Shown one piece after another: positions 45,306-58,116 of a DNA stretch of 64,000 nt. Under the pieces are notes generated by a model. It searched no databases. It saw only the letters and a program-made list of their open reading frames with translations, and was not told the DNA's origin. The stretch is from the NCBI GenBank assembly GCA_944990035.1, contig CALYLX010000144.1, positions 1-64,000 on the forward strand, given 5' to 3'. The DNA comes from Clitopilus passeckerianus. Taxonomy: Eukaryota; Basidiomycota; Agaricomycetes; Agaricales; Entolomataceae. The position numbers were made by a program, and so were the translations under genes. The number at the start of each line of letters is the position of its first letter. The first letter of the stretch is position 1.

Positions 45306-47206
45306 ATGCCTCGACTTTTCGCTTTTGCCCTTATCGCATTCCAGCTCCCCTTTTTCGTGGCTGCCGATCTTAAGGGTGATCTGACTGCCCTTGGCATTAC
45401 TGGTTCGTATCCGGGAGATTCTTCGTATGCTTCAGCAAGCAAAGCTTGTAAGTCTTCATTCCCATGCCGGACTGTCCATTATTGACTCAGGTCCCTTCAG
45501 TCAATCAACGCTTTACCTTCCAGCCAGCCGCGGTAACCTACCCCACGACTACAGCCCAGGTATCCCAGATAGTTCAGGCCGGCGTAGCCCACAACATCCC
45601 AGTTGTCGCTCGTTCTGGAGGGGTGAGCCAAGTCCAACCTCTACCTCGAAGTTCATACCCTAACTATCCTTTCCTTCCAGCATAGCTACATCGCCAATGG
45701 TCTCGGTGGCCAGGACGGAACGCTCGTCATCGATATGAGCAAGATGAAGGAGATTACCATTAACTCCTCACAGGGAACCGCGACGATCCAAACAGGGAAC
45801 AGGCTTGGCAATATCGCTCAGACTCTTGCTGACTCTGGTCGGGCCTTGCCTCACGGGACCTGCCCCTATGTAGGTATTGGTGGACACTCTGGTGAGTCTC
45901 TACATGCTTGAATTCGAGAACTATCTTTAACACTTCCTCAGCGTACGGTGGCTTCGGGTTTACATCGCGGATGTGGGGTCTTACCTTGGACACCATAACC
46001 TCGATCGATGTTGTCCTTGCCAACGGGACGAGCGTTACAGCATCGAGCACTAGCTACCCTGACCTGTTCTGGGTAAGACTATTCATCCACGCATTCATCT
46101 GGCATGCAACTAATGCGATGATAGGGCCTAAGAGGCTCAGCGCCATCCTTCGGTATTACCACCGCAATCACTGTAAAGACCTTCTCTGCTCCCTCCTCTG
46201 CCACCATCTTCGAGTATACTTGGGATATGACAGCCGCCAACGCTGCTAAGGCCCTCGCTTCATTCGAGTCCTTCGCCGCAACCAACATTCCCAAGGAACT
46301 CGGCGCTGAGTTCACCATGTACAAGAGCGGGAGAAAAGGCAATGTCGGCCTTCGGTTGGATGGCGGGTGGTACGGCGCCGCCAACCAGCTCAACTCCACC
46401 CTCACACCCCTTCTCAACCAGTTGCCAAAGAATCCGAGCATCAAGCAGGTACCTGGTACCTACATCAACAGCGTCTCATATCTCGGTGGTGGATTGGATA
46501 CATCAGGCCCCGACGAGACTGATACTTTCTACGCTAAGTCTCTCTTGACGCCTGCTAGCTCTCCGATGTCCTCCCAGGTCTGCACGGCCTTCGCCAACTA
46601 CATGGCTAATGAAGGGTTTGACACGAATCTTGTAGGTTATAACTTCATTCCGGGAAGTATGTACATCTATTAATCAGTTAACAGAATTGGTTCGTTCAAG
46701 TGGAGCTTTACGGCGGTCAGAACTCCGCGATTAACGCAGTCGCCCAGGATGCTACTGCGTTTGGTAGTCGCAGTTCGACATTTGGAATCCAATTCTACGC
46801 GTCTTCCCCGAGCTACAAACCCCCCTTCCCATCGAACGGGTTTGATTTCGTCAATGGTTCGTGAATCACTTCATTCTTTCCCGGTTCGTCGGATTAACCT
46901 ACGAACTGCAGGCATGGTGAACAGCATAACTTCAAATGCTCCTTCCGATTGGAATTACAGGTGACTGACCAGGTTTTCGCTCGTTTGGCATCGTGTCTGA
47001 CCCTTGCTAGGGCCTATGCTAACTACATCGACGACAAGCTGGCGGACTGTAAGTCTTGCGCTTTAATATCTCATTTCCTCGATTACTGACAGCATTTACC
47101 AGGGCAAACCCGCTACTATGGCTCCAACTACGCTCGCCTTCAAACTCTAAAGGACACCTACGACCCCCAGGACACGTTCTTCTTCCCTCAAGCTATACGA
47201 GAGTGA
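45306..47206 (+). CDS. Secreted FAD-linked oxidase, berberine-bridge/AA7 type
   Basis: Nine exons: 45306-45447, 45501-45622, 45681-45891, 45942-46072, 46125-46656, 46701-46856, 46912-46960, 47011-47048 and 47103-47206, coding for 494 aa. Signal peptide to about residue 20 (FQLPFFVAA). The PCMH FAD domain has ARSGGHSY, whose His is the usual 8-alpha attachment, and GTCPYVGIGGHSAYGGFG, whose Cys matches the second attachment point of bicovalent oligosaccharide oxidases. The C-terminal BBE segment is YYGSNYARLQTLKDTYDPQDTFFFPQ. Probably oxidises sugars or phenolics outside the cell with release of H2O2; substrate not readable. The ATG at 45267 is less likely than 45306. Confidence 0.88.
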
Positions 47207-47744
47207 GCGGGATGGAGAAATCAGACACGTTGCTCGAACTACACCATACCCCACGGACTAACATCGGACATGCTTATATTAATGGATATGACTGATATAA
47301 TGACTTGTACTTGTTTCAATACATCGCTTGCTTTGCTGTATATGGCGCTTTCCTTTCACCTCAACAAGGGTTTGGTCTAACAAACCCAAACATCGGCTTT
47401 TTTTCGTCATGAAACATCATGTCGCCGTTCTCCTTGTCATTCGCACCGACCATCCAATCTGTGAGAGTCAAGGAATATAGCCTATGGGTTTCGTCTAGCT
47501 GGGTGACCGAGATGGCTTGATCTTCGAATTCAAAACCTCACTGTGAGCCGAGTGGATGTCGTACCGTAGGCAAGAAAGTTTGTATAACTCAGACTCTCGG
47601 ACCAAGGGTATTCTACGAGAGGCACAGGCACCAGTCGATGATTATCTCTGTGAAGCTGAAAGAATTTTCATTTTGAAGGCGGTCAAGATAGATTGGCAGG
47701 TAATTTCAACACTGGGGATGATGTACTCTGAAATTGCTCTACGA
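47207..47744. other. Intergenic; nothing recognised
   Basis: Convergent 3' ends of the oxidase and a double-BTB gene. Confidence 0.45.
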
Positions 47745-49607
47745 CTACACAGGGTGGTTGATGAAATGTGAGAAAGGAGGAATTGGCTCCGTAGCTTTCA
47801 TGACGGCCTCAAAGCAGGTCGCAGAATACGTTGTACCACTCCTACAATCTACGTTCTTCAATATGGCCTCAATATCTTTGAGACTCAACAGCGATTGGAG
47901 CAGTTGACCGATAACTTTAGGGATGTGAGCTTCGCCAAACGACCTTTTACTTATGCAGTGACAAGGTGTTGATAGTCTGTTCATCTGGGCAACAAGCGCC
48001 TTCATTACATTGCGAGATTCCTGATGCCAACGCTGGTGGTATTTAGCCTGTTTCGTTTCGGTGAGTAAATTGCCTCCAACTATGGCTGGAGAGATCGCTG
48101 AACTTGCCCAAGCAATGGCCATATCTCCAGAGAGTTTCTCCATGATTTCATCGAAAGGTCGATCGAGCACGGATGGTGCGACAATGGTCATGATATCCGA
48201 ATACCCATACTTCGCTCCATAGAAGAATATGGATGGCGAGGTCTCATCAGGTGCTCGGACGGATATCTGCCTGTTTGTAGCGTTCATGACCTCAACCGAA
48301 CGTATATCGGAGATAGACACGCACTTGATTAAGATGCGGCAAACATATATCGCCTGGAATACCTGGTATTTCTCGGCGGCGTGTGCGAGGGCCAAAAGAT
48401 CGTTAAACGGTAACATGGACAAATTTGGAACCCGAACTGGGCTTAAGAACTGGAAAAGAAGTCCGAGGATCTTCGACGTTTCGGTGAGATGTAGAATTCC
48501 CGTCAAAGAATTGCAAAGGTCATCCTTCAGACCTGGTGCGCAGGTTTCCAGGATGGCGCGAGGTACAGTGAGAATGCATTCGTCGCTCGTTTGCACAGCG
48601 GTGGTGAGGGATAGGCCTGTGTGAGACCAGGTGTCGACATCGACCATGAGTGACATCGGGTCCGATTGTGGCTCAGGAGGGAGGAGGGCCAGAGCTGAGA
48701 GAAGTGGGATATTGTCGATGTCCTGCCGAATAATCTGATCCCACTTTGTGTCTCCGTAGTTGACGGGAGGCACCTTCCAGCCGGGAACTGATAAAGCATA
48801 AAGGCTGGAAGCAACTCCCGCCACAATCTCCATACCATTTGGATGACTGGGTACAACTTCTGTGAGAAGTTTCTTCTGGAGATTGAGCCATCTTTCGTAG
48901 TAGTTCATCTACGGATGGAGTATCAGAGGGGACATCAATATTTGAGATAGTTAAACGATTGAGGTATTGCATCCGTACCCAGTGGACATGGAAGGCGAAT
49001 GGTAATGTCTCCATGACTTTACTGGGAGACTTGTCGAGGACGTGTGGCGCAGCCTTGTTGACGGTTCCCGGATACCCATGCTTTAGAGCATGAGCCAATA
49101 GTGGCAGGGCTGCGCGAGGAAGGCATTCTCTAATCAATCCAATGAGATCCACCGTCTGAATAATTGAATCCTTCCAAAAGACTCACTCCATACAAACGAG
49201 ACATGCATACATAGCGGGGAAGACTTGATACTTTTCCGCTGCCTCTGCTACCAGAAACAATGTGCTATTGATGGCGTCGTCATCGGACATAATTCCTAGG
49301 CCAAGGTGAGGGGGAGGGCGGGGGTAAATGAATTCGAACAAGATCTCAAGCGTCGAGGCTGGCTCGTCCAGATCCACCACCTCGTTCAAAGATAATCCGT
49401 CCCAGGGCGCTAGGCCCATATGTACCTTCAGGTACACAACAGGAATTCGGAATAGCGCGGAGTCGGACGATCTGAAGGTCACTTGAGAGTCGAGGACATC
49501 TTATGTAGATGTGAGCTCGATAATGCATTCCAACGACTGCGTTTACCTGTTTTGGGGTGGCGCCCAATCGCCTGAACCTCTGGCTGATCCATCAAGTTGG
49601 TCTCCAT
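47745..49607 (-). CDS. Double BTB/POZ protein, copy 1
   Basis: Six exons: 49607-49547, 49499-49187, 49129-48979 (151 nt), 48908-48325, 48270-48108 and 48047-47745, coding for 524 aa. BTB 1 is VTFRSSDSALFRIPVVYL to ILFEFIYPRPPP and AEAAEKYQVFPAM; BTB 2 is more diverged (ECILTVPRAILETCAPGL, LLFQFLSPVRVP, AHAAEKYQVFQAI). Each is followed by a GY...APHVLD or GYSDI...APSVLD segment and a W...YY/YHQRW segment; the end is IPPFSHF. The intron at 48048-48107 appears to be GC-AG and is, like 48271-48324, a multiple of three with no stop. Partners and role unknown. Confidence 0.8.
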
Positions 49608-51195
49608 CAAAGGAATACGGGACTTTCTGATAGCTAGCCTCGAGAGATAGATTTCAGTAGTAGCAGTTATGCGCTGTCGCCCAGGTTGAAACTGGCCAGA
49701 CAGTCGTGCCGCCAGTGCGTCGAGCTCAAGTGACTGACCGTTTCTGACCTGCCCTGAATCTGTCAGAGTCACCTGCGTTTGATTAGTCAGGCCAAAGTCC
49801 ACCGTAAGCCCAACGTTGACATCGATGGTCGACCAACCAAGGCCAATAGCGTTGCCTTCTTACCTATGAAAGCCACGACTTGGGCACCCACTGGCCCTTA
49901 CTGCAAAGTTGGCCTCTACTGTATAGGAAAGCCTGCTGCTTTAGCGTTGAGCCATGGAAACCTGGGGCCGATTTGTATGAATCTGACTTGATCAAGCCAA
50001 GGTAAGTTCTTGAAACTCATTCGTTCGAGAAACGTTCAGCCTGATATACCTCATCTACAGGACAATTCTCACCAGCAGCACCTACCCATCGCCTGAAGTA
50101 TAAGAACAGCCTCGAACATGAGCTGACCTGAAGTGAAGCTCAACCCACCCACGAAGCATCAGAATAGCTGTCTTTGGGGTCACCGGGCCTAATAGCTCAG
50201 CACTCAGCCTGGGGGAGCAGCTGTCAACCGGGAAATCTGGGCTCTCTGCTCGAGGTATGATCTCGTTCCATAAGCGAGTCGGAAAGTTAACTGACTTGAG
50301 TTGTTCGTAGTCGATGTGCTCCTTCAAGGCGCCTGTGTATTCAAATTTCACCCATGTCCATGCTTCTCCTGCCGCTACCTGGCATGCAACGCCCTCATCA
50401 TGGAGGAGGTTTGGTGTCGAACTTCTCGCAACTGCCAACGAGGTTAGGGTCAGACCTTCAAGCCATTCGACGCTTGACTGACAAAGTCAATTCGACAGAA
50501 ACGACACTGCAATTCGGCGCTGCAACCGCTACTCATGGGGGCAGTTGCGCTAGCGAATTTAATACTATGCGGCGTCCATCAAGCTTACGCTTGCTCATAT
50601 CAGAGTTCCTACTCAACTCGCCTCCTTTTGCCCAGTTGGGTGGCTCCGACTGGGAGCGTTTTCCAGAACCTCCCTGCTACTTGGGGGCTTGGTACATGTA
50701 GAGCCTTGCTCCCGTGTGCTTCCCTTCCAATTCCAAGATTTTGCATTCAAATTTGACTTCCACGGATGTTCAACGTCGGATTCCGGAACTACGGACACGT
50801 CGTTCACGTTGCTCGATATCCGGTTCTTTCCCCCTCTTTTGAGGCTACTGCTGGTCCATACTACGGCCCACTACTTCCACGTTTGACTATTCCTCATTTA
50901 CCATACATGGACTTCAAATTCGTATACATGTACATGGACAGATTACGTATTAATATGCCTACTTCGAGCTTTTACTAAATGGATACTTTATCGATTCGCC
51001 GACGTATCTCTACGCTATGTTTACAGGTCTCCCTACAATTGGTACTAGTGTATGGATGTATCTATTTGTGGACAATTTCTTGCGCACGAGAACTGCGCTC
51101 GCAGTTGAGAGGTACATAGCCGTGAATGCATATCGTCTGTCCAAGATATGGTCACCAATGCAGTTCATGGCAGTCAAATCTGGGCTTACCGTCTT
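49608..51195. other. Intergenic with an uncertain minus-strand coding fragment
   Basis: A frame at 50082-50438 (minus) reads WTWVKFEYTGALKEHIDYEQ, then WNEIIPRAESPDFPVD and PKTAILMLRGWVELHF. The composition is protein-like, but no family was recognised and no neighbouring exon could be joined with certainty. The rest shows nothing. Confidence 0.3.
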
Positions 51196-54100
51196 TCAGT
51201 GCCTTCGTAAGGAAAACTCGAGCTCCCTCTCGGAATACTGGATCCTTTTCTTCGCACAGTGCTCTGACGACGAGAGCATTATAGATCAGCCCTCGCATCC
51301 GTTCTATGTGTGTTTCTCAGTATTTGAATGGGCTGGGAGAATACACAGTGCTTACCAGTAGGCGTCAGAATCTTCATGAGTTCATCTGTAAGCTCAAGCG
51401 AGGGCCCAAGGCGTCGTATCGTCGGCCAGATATGAGCAATGGATTCTGGCGTGAACATCACTGTGTTGACAGCGTCTTCAAGAGAATATGTCAATGACTT
51501 GTGGATCTTGTGTATAACGAATCAACGCACCCATAGATATCGTCTCGGCGAGGAACTCGAGGATATCCTTGTTCGAGCGCCACGAGTCCGGATCATGCAT
51601 CTCGAGCGGTATGACCCTGCCATTAACGTGTCCAGGAGATATTGCATCAAGCAACGCCTTGGTTGTGCTGGGGCCGAAGATTGACGAACAATACTCTAAA
51701 GAATTCATCGTCAGAGAGGTGCTTGGGCAAAGAACGGGAAACAGACCTGTGTGAATAGCTTCTCTATAAAATCTGACGACAAGACTCTTGACTTCACCAA
51801 CATTGTCGGCATACAGATTGGCGCTCATTCTGGTGAGGATCTCTGGAGAAAGTATGCTCCTCCGGAGTTCTACCGACGTGATCGAGAGTGAGGCAAGGCA
51901 GAACTTTAAGGGAGAGACCTGATCTTTTGTATACACCTGAAAACGTAGGGGTTCATCTTTCTGATAGCGCAATATTCCATCTAGGACAGAAGGCGTCAGG
52001 ACGCGCTGCTGCGGGTCCGAGTCTAAGTACATGAGCTTCTGAAGCCAAACGAACGAAAAGAAATGTACCTTGATGTTGCAGAACGGATGTGTAGAAGTCG
52101 ACGGCATGATCACGTTCACACTTCTCATCCACTTCCATAAGATTATTGTAGACGCCGCGAAGAGCGTCCTCGGTAAGTAGCATATCCCAGAGAGGCGTAT
52201 CTAGTGTCATAGAATGATCAGCTCGCCCGAGGCTAGGATTCCAGAGTGCAAATCACATACCGCAATGAAGAACTTCGCGGAGTAATGAAAGTGCAGCGAT
52301 CCTAACGCTGGGATACTCATCCGCCAGTGCTTGTGATAGAGACGCTGAGACCTCAGGGGTAAAAATGGTTTCCGGATGTGAATCTGTAAGGCACTCAGGG
52401 ATGTTGGCCGAGAATTTGGCGATTATGGAACTCACGATTAAGGAGTCTCTTGTAAAACGATAGCCAACTTTCTCTGATATCTGACCTACTCGGCCCAAGA
52501 TCGACGAAGCACCTGCTAGCAGCTGACAGCACGTCCATAGGGATGACGTGTGAGGATATGGTTTCTGAGGCCTGGATGAGACGACGGAATATTTCACTTG
52601 AAGGAAAAGCGTACCTGCTCTTGATATTATAGATATATAGCGCCTAAGAGTCTCAGCGCTTGAACTAGGATCGGATACCCAGCAACCAGAGAAGAATCCC
52701 TGTATCTTACTAATGACCGTAAGCTCGATCCAGTCACCTGCATGTGTTAGCTCTCGAACGATATCATTGAGCCAAAGGATACTCACTCGTCTCTAGTATT
52801 GAAGCCAGAAGGTATTCCACGGGCGCTGTGTGCCGCTGATGCCAGCGCGTTAGCTCGTCGACCACCTGCTGGTTAAAGTAGTGTGGCGCTATTTTCTCTG
52901 ATGAATAGTGTTCAGCATGTGGTAACCGGATCGTTGAAGCACGTTACCATTTTTGAGCACACATCGGTAGAAATCTAGCACGTCACCACATCCACCCTGT
53001 TCAACATGGCGTTCCCAGATCTTGTTCTTGGCATCCTGACTGACGAAGGCAAGGAAGAGATGTGCTACGCTTCTTCATCAACAGGAGGGCGTTAAGGAGA
53101 GTTGTCCACTCGTACCATGACCACAGCACTTCGCGTAGAACCTAATCGGTAATGAGTACATCCATTCAATCGAGAGACATTCAACCATCATGTCTTTGAC
53201 GGCTTCCGTGAATAGGGAAATATGCAGGCGCTCTAATTCTAGTCAGTCTAATGTATGGCGAACAATCATCAACCTTACCATCGGAAACAGCTGCGATAAA
53301 GAATTCAACACATGAAACATCTTTTTTGAGGAGCTTGTTCACAAGCGTCGAACTGTTGAACAATTCAGAAGCCACTAGGGACCAATATGAGTTCTGGACA
53401 ACGTGCCGAGAAGTATTCAAGCCATACCGCTGCTGTGAAGCACCTCAGTGTAAAACCTGACTGTAGAATCCCGTATTAGAGATACGACATCGCACAAGCA
53501 AGCCTCGAGTCTAGCCTTCGCTGTCTCCGAGAGAGCATGACCTGTATATAGAATTTAGCGCGAGAGCTGAGTCGAGGAAGGTGTGCCAACCAGCCTCACC
53601 ACTCAAGATATAAGATTTAGACAAGGAAATCGCAGTGTCTCGTATCTGCCATTCGCTGCGAGATAGGCAGTCCTCCACACCTCGTAGGGTTCGTGAAGTC
53701 GGAAACATGACCCATTTATCTGCCGGAGAACAATCAGAGAGATCAGAGACGATCGCAATGTTCCTCCTACCTTTGACAATCGCTTCAGAGAGAAAATGCA
53801 GAGCAACTCGACATGCATCAAGGCTAGACCCGGAGGATACCATAGCTATGCATTCTGAGATGTTGTGCTCCGTGAATATCGTATCCCTGACCAGTGCTTG
53901 ACGTTTGTCAGAATGACGGGTCAGAAGACGAGAGGAAGTGCTTACAGTCCATCCCGGTAAGAAGGAAGCTGACGATGCAGTTCTGGACTTTCCTATCGGC
54001 GGACCATAGGGACTTCCACAAGGATGATATAGTCGATTGAGGAATAAAAGGCGCATTTCTGGAACCTGCCCGAGACTTAGAAGCATAGCGTCATCCAGAG

Positions 54101-55411
54101 GTTAGGAGACGCACCGAGTATTGCAGTTAGGAGCTCGACGATTCTCTTTACGATATTCAGGTCGAAGCTCTCCAGGTTTGGTTTAAAGAGTTCCGGTTTA
54201 AAATGTGTCACTGCAAGGGAGTTAGCTTAGATTAGTGTGATTTTGACGTAACATACCTTGCACGTTTACTAGAATCCCTCTGGCAGCTGCGGCTACCAAT
54301 TCCTTCGGATCAACAGACAGGTCTACCAGAGCGGTAATGATGGACGAGGTCGTCCAGAGTTTAGCATATTTCTCTGAAAATTGATATTAATACGAGGCCG
54401 TTCATCCAAGCGACCTACGCACCAAGATGTACGCACGAACTGACAAGTCTGAGAGCCTCGAGCTTGACACTCATGTCAGAATCATCAAGCCGTGCTTTGA
54501 CTTTGTTGGCGAAAAGTATTTCGTCAAGGGCGCATCCTTGAAGGGAGACGTCAGCGAACACAATCGAAGCCATGCTCAGAGCGACTTACCGTCTGAGATC
54601 GCAGCCTCCACCAGTCCTAGCATCAGAGTTCGTACCAACGGATCTGGATGATCCGTCTTCTCCAGGATCATATTCACCGTTACTGGAGAGGACGTATTCC
54701 ATCTCCGAACGTTCAAAAGCACGTTTTGCGCACTTTTTTGAACTCGAGTTCCCGACCTTTCAGAGAGCGACAGCAGATGACGGACATCATTGTCGGAGAG
54801 AAAGAAATCTGAGAGAATCTCTGCATGATGACGGGTTAGTATCTCCCAGCTGATCCAGGATTCGAAAATGAAACGTGCCGTATTTCATGCCCAGAACAAT
54901 CAGTGACCCAAACTCGTTCGCCAGCTGGTCGTCGTCTAGCGACACCAGAAGGAAAGAATGGACTGGCTCGAGGAACAAAGTTTCGGTACCAGCGGCTTGA
55001 ACTACGGTCAGCCGTCCGTTGAGCCTTGTCAGTCACTGAGATCGGACGTACGAGTATCACCAGCAAAATCAGCAGCCCCGATGGAGATCCACCACCTGGT
55101 GAGATCCAATGTTCTTGAGTCTGGATTCTTGGTTTTGAGACAAGTATTGGTCAACCAATAAATTTCGTTGGAGCTGAAGAAACCATCTGTCGTAGCCGTC
55201 AACTTCAATCCAGGGCCATGGGCGGACTGGTTTCACCTTCGGTTTTGCACATCGCATCAAGGATATTGACAATGCACGCCAACACCTGGTCTGCGTTCTC
55301 GAGGTGTCTAGAATCGCCTCGTAAGGCATGGTACACGTCAATCAGCTCGCATATCGATTGAGGTGACCTGATGAGGGATCTCCTCCCTTCGTCTGTTCGG
55401 AATCGTGTCAA
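51196..55411 (-). CDS. HEAT/armadillo-type helical repeat region, probably the C-terminal part of the DUF2235 gene
   Basis: Many short exons on the minus strand. The first readable one (DEGRRSLIRSPQSICELIDVYH...) has no in-frame ATG upstream, so it must be reached by splicing; it joins in phase to the DUF2235 exon at 55447. Later exons include WWISIGAADFAG, ILTRHHAEILSDFFLSDNDV, DPLVRTLMLGLVEAAISD, WQIRDTAISLSKSYI, DEYPSVRIAALSLLREV and IWPTIRRLGPSLELTDELMK, paired helices of HEAT/ARM type, with recurring phrases such as TIFTEHNISECI and TIFTPEVSASL. The last exon probably ends near 51196. Not every join was traced. No enzymatic motif. Possible alternative: two or more separate genes. Confidence 0.6.
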
Positions 55412-55446
55412 CAGGTGTCATGACGCAAGGGGAGCTATGAACATAC

Positions 55447-57469
55447 CAGAAGAGGTGACGACCTGGAGCCTGTATATCCACATCCTCTGGTCTTCCCTGC
55501 CCTTCGCCCCTACGCCCTGACCAGTGGTCTGCACGTTCAAGCTCCTGATAAGATGCATTATCGCACCGGGAGACGAGTCAAAGATATCCATTTCGAGGAT
55601 ATCTCTCCACTCCGTCGAGGAAACGGCAGACGGATTCCCAATAATGGAAGACCACGACCTCTTTGAACTCGACGACTTTGAACAATGTGGCACCTTTTCT
55701 TGCTCGGTTGTGGAAGACGACGAAGACGGACTCAAAGGAGTCGAAGAAGCCACAGAAGCTGGTAGTTTGGCTCGAGGATGATATGGTGGTTTACAAAACG
55801 CGACAGAAGAATGGACGCGCTGGCCAGGTCTGATCTTCCTGCCCTTGCCGCGATGTGGCCTAATGATCACGCGGAAAAACGAAAACAAAGCAATCAATAA
55901 ACGCCCACAATCGTCCATATACGTGACTCGACACTCACCTCGTCGTGGTTGACTCGGGATTGACGTACTTGAGCCTCCTAACGGGCAGCCACTCCAGTGC
56001 GCGCCATACACCGTGCATACTCTCCCTAACGTCTCCGAGTTGTTCCCATGCCCATTCCACCTTCGTCCCTGGACGGAGACGAAGGCCACAGGATACGGAC
56101 TCGAATGACATCCAGAGCATTGGCGTACGGCCAAGGGAGAGGGTAGGATTAAGCTGATTTCCGCCGCCACTGGAAGGAAATGAATCACGTTAGCAGGTTG
56201 AAACGCAACACGAGGAAGGCAGGAATGACTTGCATATCCGAATGAGTCCCAGGGAACCAGACTTCTTTCACGTGAGGCCTTGTCACCTCAGTCGTCTCCT
56301 GATCCTTCTCGTTTTCTCCCAGCGAGGTCGTACCATTGGTAACGTCACCAGAGCCCGAACTCGCCGCATCTCCCATACTGACGCTCGCCCCACCATGGAC
56401 GTACTCGGGAAGGAACTTTACTCTCCTCTCATCCAGAGCGAGTGCATGCCGAAAGAAGCATATGTGCTCGGCCGTATGGGTCATAGGGAGAGTTTTTCCT
56501 CTGATGATGCCGACAGAGGAGACGGTGTCCCTACAAATCGACGTTCAGAACCAGAAATCTTTCTCATGTAGAGAATTGTCGAGACGTACCACACACCGAC
56601 GAAATGAACCCGGACTCCTTTCCTGGAGAAGGTTTCTTTGAAATGAGCGGCCAACGAGTTGGAACTTGCTTCATCGGATGCGAAGTCCGGGCGGGAGCGG
56701 GAGTATAACTCGTATGCACTGTGCCGTATTGGTTAAGTATGATCAAGAGAAAGCGAATTCAACGTGGAGGAAGGGACATACAAGGGAATTTGCTCTTCGT
56801 TTCCTCGGTGAATGAGCCCGACCTAGATACGGTCCCGTTAGTTCAAAAAGGGAGAGGTTCGACGGTAGCAGGCGTACCGTTTCAAGCATCCCCGCCAGGG
56901 CTCGGACCTGGTATGCACCGCGAGAGAAACCTGGGGAATTCATGTCAGCGAGAATGTGGTAGCCCAATGGCTGGTCCGGATGCACCAAGTAAGAATATCC
57001 TGTCATTCTCCATGAAGTTGTCGGATAGCCACCGGTAGGCTCCCATTATAATTCGTTCAAAGTTCCTGGACGCACATATCCAAATGTTAGCAAGGATTCT
57101 CCCAGTCGCCACCCAGACGAGGTAGCTGAGTCCAGGAAACGCACCATGCAATAGCCAGATCCACAACATTGTCAACAACTTGCAGCCAATACTTCAGGGA
57201 CTTCCACGAAGGCCGTGCGTATGTGCCGATTCCGCTGTTGTAGTAGGTGATCTGGTCTTCGTCCTTGATGATCTTGGAATAGAGCTCGACCACGTTCGTG
57301 TTCTAGTTTCGCCGTCATGATTAGACTATTGGCCTCTGTGCGAAATGGCTAAGAAACGTACATATTTCCCGAACTGGTTCGACGTTCCGTCAATACAAAC
57401 CACCAGATTCCTGCCCTTCCGAGTTCCCGTTGGCGGTGGACATTTGCAGCCCTCCATTTCGGTCGACAT
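55447..57469 (-). CDS. DUF2235 alpha/beta hydrolase domain (Tle1-like)
   Basis: Nine exons: 57469-57362, 57302-57145, 57065-56986, 56930-56878, 56822-56782, 56718-56590, 56530-56234, 56169-55939 and 55859-55447 (503 codons). Motifs: NLVVCIDGTSNQFGKY at the N-terminus, YYNSGIGTYA, the nucleophile elbow GFSRGAYQVRALAGM, VHFVGVWDTVSSVG and WFPGTHSDIGGGNQ. This is the complete set of the DUF2235 family, related to bacterial Tle1 phospholipases. The intron 56170-56233 seems to be GC-AG. Reading on past 55447 gives a stop at 55418; splicing the 54-nt GTATGT...CAG intron instead continues in frame into a HEAT/ARM-like region, which is preferred here. If not spliced, the protein ends SSGMFIAPLAS. Confidence 0.83.
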
Positions 57470-58116
57470 AGACCTAGCTTCGAGAGCTATCCTTCTCAGC
57501 TATCCCGGTGGTAAGCCAACGAGAATGAGAGGACAATGATACAACGATTGTGGGTAGTTGTGGGTGGTTGTAGGTCCTCGTATGGACGGAAGTTTGTCGA
57601 CACCGCCTCTCGACACATGAACATTGCCGGCTTGACACCATCACGATGAATTCTGAACGGATACCAAGAAGCGAAGAATCGAAGTAGGGTTTACGTTACA
57701 GGTACATTTTCCATTTATGGGCGACGACGATCCGGTTAGGGGCCATACCCCTCATTTCGGATGGGATGAAGGCCGCTTGGTAGAGATTCGGGTAGAAAAG
57801 AGTGTATGTTTATCAGTCGTAGCATTAGACGTCGCAGCTTGTTTCCCAACAGTTCGCGATTTATCAGATTCTAGCTTTCAACAGAAATGTGTCGGCGGTC
57901 TCGTGTTTCCCGCATCGGGGCTACTTACGTCATCCATCACCTCGGGCGATAACGTGAGCCGTCAATTCCGCAGGTCTTTGTTCTCAATTTGTTCACCTGT
58001 CAGTTATCAGAGTCAAGCCTCGAGGCCTTGTGCTAGAACCCAGGCAATCAACATTATTCTATATCAGACTGATGCGCCCAGATTTAACGCAAGAAGATAT
58101 TATCAATTTCTCTCAT
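57470..58116. other. Intergenic; nothing recognised
   Basis: Between the DUF2235 start and the end of the second double-BTB gene. A 142-codon frame at 57717-58145 has no family pattern and overlaps the BTB 3' end. Confidence 0.45.
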
